DNA of 64,000 nt, taken from NCBI RefSeq assembly GCF_900113735.1, contig NZ_FOQM01000014.1, positions 86,604 to 150,603 on the forward strand, given 5' to 3'. Every line of letters begins with the position of its first letter. The stretch's first letter is position 1. The notes below the pieces were generated by a model. The model was given only the letters and a program-made list of their open reading frames with translations. It searched no databases and was not told the origin of the DNA. Position numbers and translations under genes: made by a program. This document shows, in pieces, positions 60,997-64,000 of the stretch. The stretch comes from Bradyrhizobium sp. Gha (GTDB lineage: Bacteria > Pseudomonadota > Alphaproteobacteria > Rhizobiales > Xanthobacteraceae).

Positions 60997-61920
60997 TCAC
61001 CAGCTCTTCTTGAATCCGGCCGTGAGGCTCTTGTTGACGGCGCCTTGCGAGGTCTCGCCGACCGAGCCGGAGACGGTGACGTTGTCGAACAGCTTCTGCT
61101 CGGCGCCGACCTTGCGCAGCCATTTGTCGTCGTTGGTCGACATGGTCTGGCCGGCTGTGATGCTGGTGCCGGTGTCGGTGAGGGTCACCTTGGCAGACTG
61201 GTCGGTCTCGTAATTGCGACTGATGTGCCCGCCGACGCCGGGCAGCGCCGAGGTGCCCTGCTGGTTGACGCTGTAGCCGTTCTGCAGCGTCAGGGACGTA
61301 TCGCCCGACAGCGGCAGCGATTTGGTCAGCGACGCCGCGAGCTTGCTCTGCTCGGTGCCGGGATCGACACGGGCTTCGACCGCGGTCTTGTCCCAGACGA
61401 CGCCAGCGCCCGGCGCGGTGGCGGCGGCCCAGGCGCTGCCGGAGGACTGCGGCAGGTTGCCGCCATTGGCGGCCTTCTCCGCCAGCAGCTCCGACATCGT
61501 GGTCGGCTCTTTCGTCACCGTCATGTCGGCACCGATGTGCGTGTCCCAGAACGGCGACACCGACTGCTTCACGGTCACGGCCGAGGAGCCATTGGCATTG
61601 GCGTTGGTCGACCAGTCGAGGCCGTTACTGGCGGTGGCCTTCGCGCGCTTCTTGGCGGCGATGATGTCGTTGAGGGTGCCGGCGTCGATGGCGAGCTGGC
61701 TCCAATCGAGCTTGTCGACATCGATGCCCCTGAGCACGTCGGCGTCGTTGACATCGGGGGCCGTTTCAGCGAGCTCGGCTTCCTCGTCGTCGGGCGCCGT
61801 CGCACCGGGGGCGGGGGAGAAAGGCGGAATGATCTGCGCCTGGGCCGTCAGCATCGCGCCAAAAATGAACGCGGCCGCCATCGGCAGCCTGATCCGGCCT
61901 AAACCTGTCGAGAATTCCAT
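60997..61920 (-). CDS. Hypothetical exported protein, possible outer-membrane
   Basis: 307 residues. A signal peptide (LPMAAAFIFGAMLTAQAQ) is followed by an acidic linker (DDEEAELAETAPD). Then comes a Ser/Thr/Gly-rich, alternating hydrophobic/polar region that looks like beta strands (TSLTLQNGYSVNQQGT, SAKVTLTDTGTSITAG, DNVTVSGSVGETS) ending with an aromatic residue (LTAGFKKSW). The final Trp is compatible with a BAM signal. No family is recognised. Confidence 0.75.
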   Translation of the reverse strand: MEFSTGLGRIRLPMAAAFIFGAMLTAQAQIIPPFSPAPGATAPDDEEAELAETAPDVNDADVLRGIDVDKLDWSQLAIDAGTLNDIIAAKKRAKATASNGLDWSTNANANGSSAVTVKQSVSPFWDTHIGADMTVTKEPTTMSELLAEKAANGGNLPQSSGSAWAAATAPGAGVVWDKTAVEARVDPGTEQSKLAASLTKSLPLSGDTSLTLQNGYSVNQQGTSALPGVGGHISRNYETDQSAKVTLTDTGTSITAGQTMSTNDDKWLRKVGAEQKLFDNVTVSGSVGETSQGAVNKSLTAGFKKSW

Positions 61921-62132
61921 TGCCTTGCCCGCGAGCCCAGTTCGCGCGGAAGATGCGGAACTATCGTTGCGAAATTGTGGCGTTCAGAATAGCGAACCAA
62001 CGGGCCGCGCGAAAGGCGCGCGCCCGATGACGAGCTTCTCCACGACGCCGTCCGGCGGGGCTGGAGGCCATGACGAAGTCGCGGGAGCATCAATCGACCG
62101 GTCCCGCATTGCGGAGCCCGTTGGTGTCCCCC

Positions 62133-62573
62133 TCAGCCGGCGCTGGTCCTCCTTGGCAGGTGAATGGCGCGGCCGAGTGCCTGCTCGACCAGATCGAACG
62201 TGTCGACCAGCACGCGCATGCTGATGAGCGTGTCGGCCCTGAACTGGGCGAACTGCGCCACGCGCAAGCTGATCGGCTTGTCGGAATCCAGGGCCGTCAG
62301 CGAATAGCGCAGCATCGAGGAGGCGGAATCGGTGCCGAGCATGATGCTCTCGCGGTCGAAGCGCCGGACGCGGAAATTGTCGGCGAGCTGGCGGATGACC
62401 TGGAGCACGGCCGCCTTGCCCTGGCGTGCGCCCAGGAACGGAAACATGTCGATCGGGCCGTAGATCGCCCACTCGACGTCCTCGTCGATCAGGGTCTCGA
62501 TATCCTCGAAATGCCGGTCGTTGATCGCGCGGTGCAACGCACGCGAGAAACGCCAGAGACTGTGCTCTGTCAT
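62133..62573 (-). CDS. NTF2/SnoaL-like protein
   Basis: 146 residues. The N-terminal helix FSRALHRAINDRHFEDIETLIDEDVEWAIYGPIDMFPFLGARQGKAAVLQVIRQLADNF is the classic SnoaL-like fold (cone-shaped alpha+beta barrel), followed by strands with Arg-rich RRFDRESIML. Catalytic or ligand role unknown. ATG 62573 is set by the fold start; the frame continues upstream without homology. Confidence 0.85.
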   Translation of the reverse strand: MTEHSLWRFSRALHRAINDRHFEDIETLIDEDVEWAIYGPIDMFPFLGARQGKAAVLQVIRQLADNFRVRRFDRESIMLGTDSASSMLRYSLTALDSDKPISLRVAQFAQFRADTLISMRVLVDTFDLVEQALGRAIHLPRRTSAG

Positions 62574-62758
62574 TTTGGGGCGTCCTGAAAGTGGCTTGCA
62601 GAAAAACGGAAAACGCCCCCATGCACAGCAAGGTGCCGAAGGGCTGGTCAATTCATTCGTACACGAACAAATACGGGATTTCTGGAAAAACTCAAATCAC
62701 GTTTTTGCAATGCACGAGTGAGCGCGAAATGTGAGATTTGCAATAGAATCCCGTAATT

Positions 62759-63037
62759 TTACTGGTCCGGGCTACGGGCCGGCCCGGTCGCGGGCCCCGG
62801 CTCGACCGCGATGACGTCGTCGCGCATGGCCAGCAGGGCGAACAGCATGCCGCCGCCGATCCCGCCGATGGCGGCCCCCGCCGGCATGAAGGTGAAAAAC
62901 ACCAGCATGCCGCTATAGCCTTCGAAACTCGTCGTATGCGCGATCTCGACCCAGGCGAGCCCGGCCCCGATGCCTAGCGCGGCTCCGCCCAATGCGCCCA
63001 GGAACAGTCCCAACATTGCAAGCAACGCAACTTTCAT
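62759..63037 (-). CDS. Small membrane protein
   Basis: 92 residues from ATG 63037. GTG 63064, with a better-placed AGGGGA, is an alternative start adding 9 residues. Two glycine-rich hydrophobic helices (LLAMLGLFLGALGGAALGIGAGLAW and MLVFFTFMPAGAAIGGIGGGMLFALLAM) are followed by an acidic Pro-rich tail. Unknown function. Confidence 0.75.
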   Translation of the reverse strand: MKVALLAMLGLFLGALGGAALGIGAGLAWVEIAHTTSFEGYSGMLVFFTFMPAGAAIGGIGGGMLFALLAMRDDVIAVEPGPATGPARSPDQ

Positions 63038-63230
63038 CGGCACCGATCCCCAGCCGGCGTTCACAACGTCCCCTGATCAGTCGAAGGAGAGGCGAGGGAG
63101 GTTCAAGCCCGCGACGGTGCCCGTGTCGACCTGGCCTTCGGGATGACGGCGGCGCATCTCACCACGCGGCGAGTGCGGGAACCCAGCGCGTTTGTGTTCG
63201 TTGAGACGCCGGACACCGCAGGAGACATCC

Positions 63231-63464
63231 ATGAAATCCCCGCTCATCGCGATCACCGCCGCGCTCCTCGTGCTGGGCGCGGGCTCCGCCGCCAACGCCA
63301 AGGGCTGCATCAAGGGCGCCATCGTCGGCGGCGTGGCCGGCCACTATGCCGGCCATCACGGCATGCTCGGCGCCGCCGCCGGCTGCCTCTACGGCCGCCA
63401 CCATGCCAAGGAGCAGGAGAAGCAGCAGCAACAGAGCCAGGTGAACGGCCAGGGCAAGCTGTAA
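63231..63464 (+). CDS. Small exported glycine-zipper protein
   Basis: 77 residues. The signal peptide MKSPLIAITAALLVLGAGSAANA is followed by KGCIKGAIVGGVAGHYAGHHGMLGAAAGCLYG, a glycine-zipper stretch with two Cys and several His, and a Gln/Lys-rich tail (EKQQQQSQ). ATG 63231 has CAGGAG upstream. Likely periplasmic or envelope-associated. Confidence 0.78.
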   Translation: MKSPLIAITAALLVLGAGSAANAKGCIKGAIVGGVAGHYAGHHGMLGAAAGCLYGRHHAKEQEKQQQQSQVNGQGKL

Positions 63465-63546
63465 GCGCTTCTTCTATCTGCATCGGCGTCTACTCTGTTT
63501 CTCCGCAAGCCGTGGGGCTATCGCGTTTGGAAGTGGTTTCCTTGCG

Positions 63547-63673
63547 CATCCTTCGAGACGCCCGCCGCTGGCGGGCCCTCAGGATGAGGGCGGAGTGCGC
63601 GGCAGCAGTTTTAGCGGGCGCCGATGCCGTTTAGCCTCATCCTGAGGAGACCGCGCAGCGGTCGTCTCGAAGG
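63547..63673. repeat. Palindromic repeat (CATCCTTCGAGACG family)
   Basis: CATCCTTCGAGACG at the left and CGTCTCGAAGG at the right pair as outer arms. CCCTCAGGATGAGG and CCTCATCCTGAGG repeat in opposite orientations inside, so the element can fold into a nested hairpin. Confidence 0.85.
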
Positions 63674-64000
63674 GCGAGGCGTGCGCGCAGCTCGCCTACT
63701 TCGTCAGTCGCTGGCCAACGCGCTGTTCGCAGTCACGCATCGGCTCGTGATGACCGTGCTGATGCTGTCGGTGGTGGGGCGAGCCTGGGCTAGAGGGCGC
63801 TTCGCCGTTTCAGCGAGCTACCTCTTCTTCCACCCACCCCGTCGTCCCGGCGCTCCTCCCGTCGACTTCGGCGCCGGCCCGAACTCCGGGCCTGACTGCC
63901 GCGAGTCCGTCGGCTGGATGATCCGGCTCGTGCTGCCGAACGGCTTTGACGGCAGCGACTGGTTTTCACGATAGGGCAGCGATTCCGGGCCGTGCATCTC
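63674..64000. other. No convincing gene
   Basis: The last 330 bp hold an open plus-strand frame (63624-63974) that begins inside the repeat, lacks a ribosome site and shows no recognisable domain. It is treated as non-coding unless a longer context proves otherwise. Confidence 0.4.

Noticed and set aside
63624..63974. 116-codon plus-strand frame at the right end
   Set aside because: Begins inside a palindromic repeat, lacks a ribosome site, and has random-looking composition.
1..64000. tRNA, rRNA or replication origin
   Set aside because: No cloverleaf with a TTC-loop signature, no rRNA-like stretch and no DnaA-box cluster was noticed; a tRNAscan run would settle the tRNA point.

Overview
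The window looks like chromosome of a Bradyrhizobium/Rhodopseudomonas-type alphaproteobacterium (Nitrobacteraceae). The grounds are high GC, dense housekeeping operons in alphaproteobacterial order (ribF-ileS-lspA, uvrC-pgsA-moaD-moaE, lgt-midA-pgeF, rplY-pth-ychF), a RibH2-type lumazine synthase behind an FMN riboswitch, many short palindromic intergenic repeats, and a fluoroacetate dehalogenase that matches the Rhodopseudomonas palustris enzyme (recalled from memory) at every catalytic position. No tRNA, rRNA, CRISPR array or intact insertion sequence was seen.

Layout. 0-1.2 kb: a DUF3800 gene broken by a palindromic repeat. 1.2-9.1 kb: purD, haloacetate dehalogenase, tadA, an RluB-type pseudouridine synthase with a very long Arg/Asp-rich N-terminus, rsmD, mutL, arfB. 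9.2-17.7 kb, minus strand: a catalytic/non-catalytic M16 peptidase pair, an Asp-run exported protein, lspA, ileS, ribF. 17.9 kb: a stand-alone CheY. 18.3-24.3 kb: an accessory island of visibly lower GC with a decayed IS3 transposase at its left end. It carries an MFS transporter and a convergent four-gene operon (membrane desaturase, GNAT, lysine 2,3-aminomutase-like radical SAM enzyme, second GNAT). 24.4-33.1 kb: HAD hydrolase, TipF-like degenerate EAL protein, BrkB-family membrane protein, prmB, moaE, moaD, pgsA, uvrC. 33.2-38 kb: an outer-membrane barrel behind tandem CtrA-like boxes, a cold-shock protein, rlmJ, RNase T2 and small secreted proteins. 38-42 kb: a MarR/response regulator/histidine kinase operon and ilvE. 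42-49.4 kb: hisS, a tautomerase, a FlK-like thioesterase, proC, a YbjN protein, the FMN riboswitch with ribH2, and an ATP-grasp/zinc-peptidase pair. 49.6-59.5 kb: prs, a lipoprotein, pgeF, midA, lgt, a dienelactone hydrolase, ubiK, rplY, pth, ychF, DUF4282 and two MaoC hot-dog proteins. 59.7-64 kb: small membrane or exported proteins and repeats.

The strongest candidate for an undescribed system is the 18.9-23.8 kb island. A beta-amino-acid-forming radical SAM enzyme, two acyltransferase-fold proteins, a three-histidine-box membrane di-iron enzyme and a transporter form a compact horizontally acquired unit. It looks like a small biosynthetic and export pathway for an acylated beta-amino-acid metabolite; the product is inference. 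Secondary points of interest are the HExxH peptidase/ATP-grasp pair, the RD-rich RluB extension, the triple CtrA-like array, and the presence of both a fluoroacetate dehalogenase and a FlK-type thioesterase.
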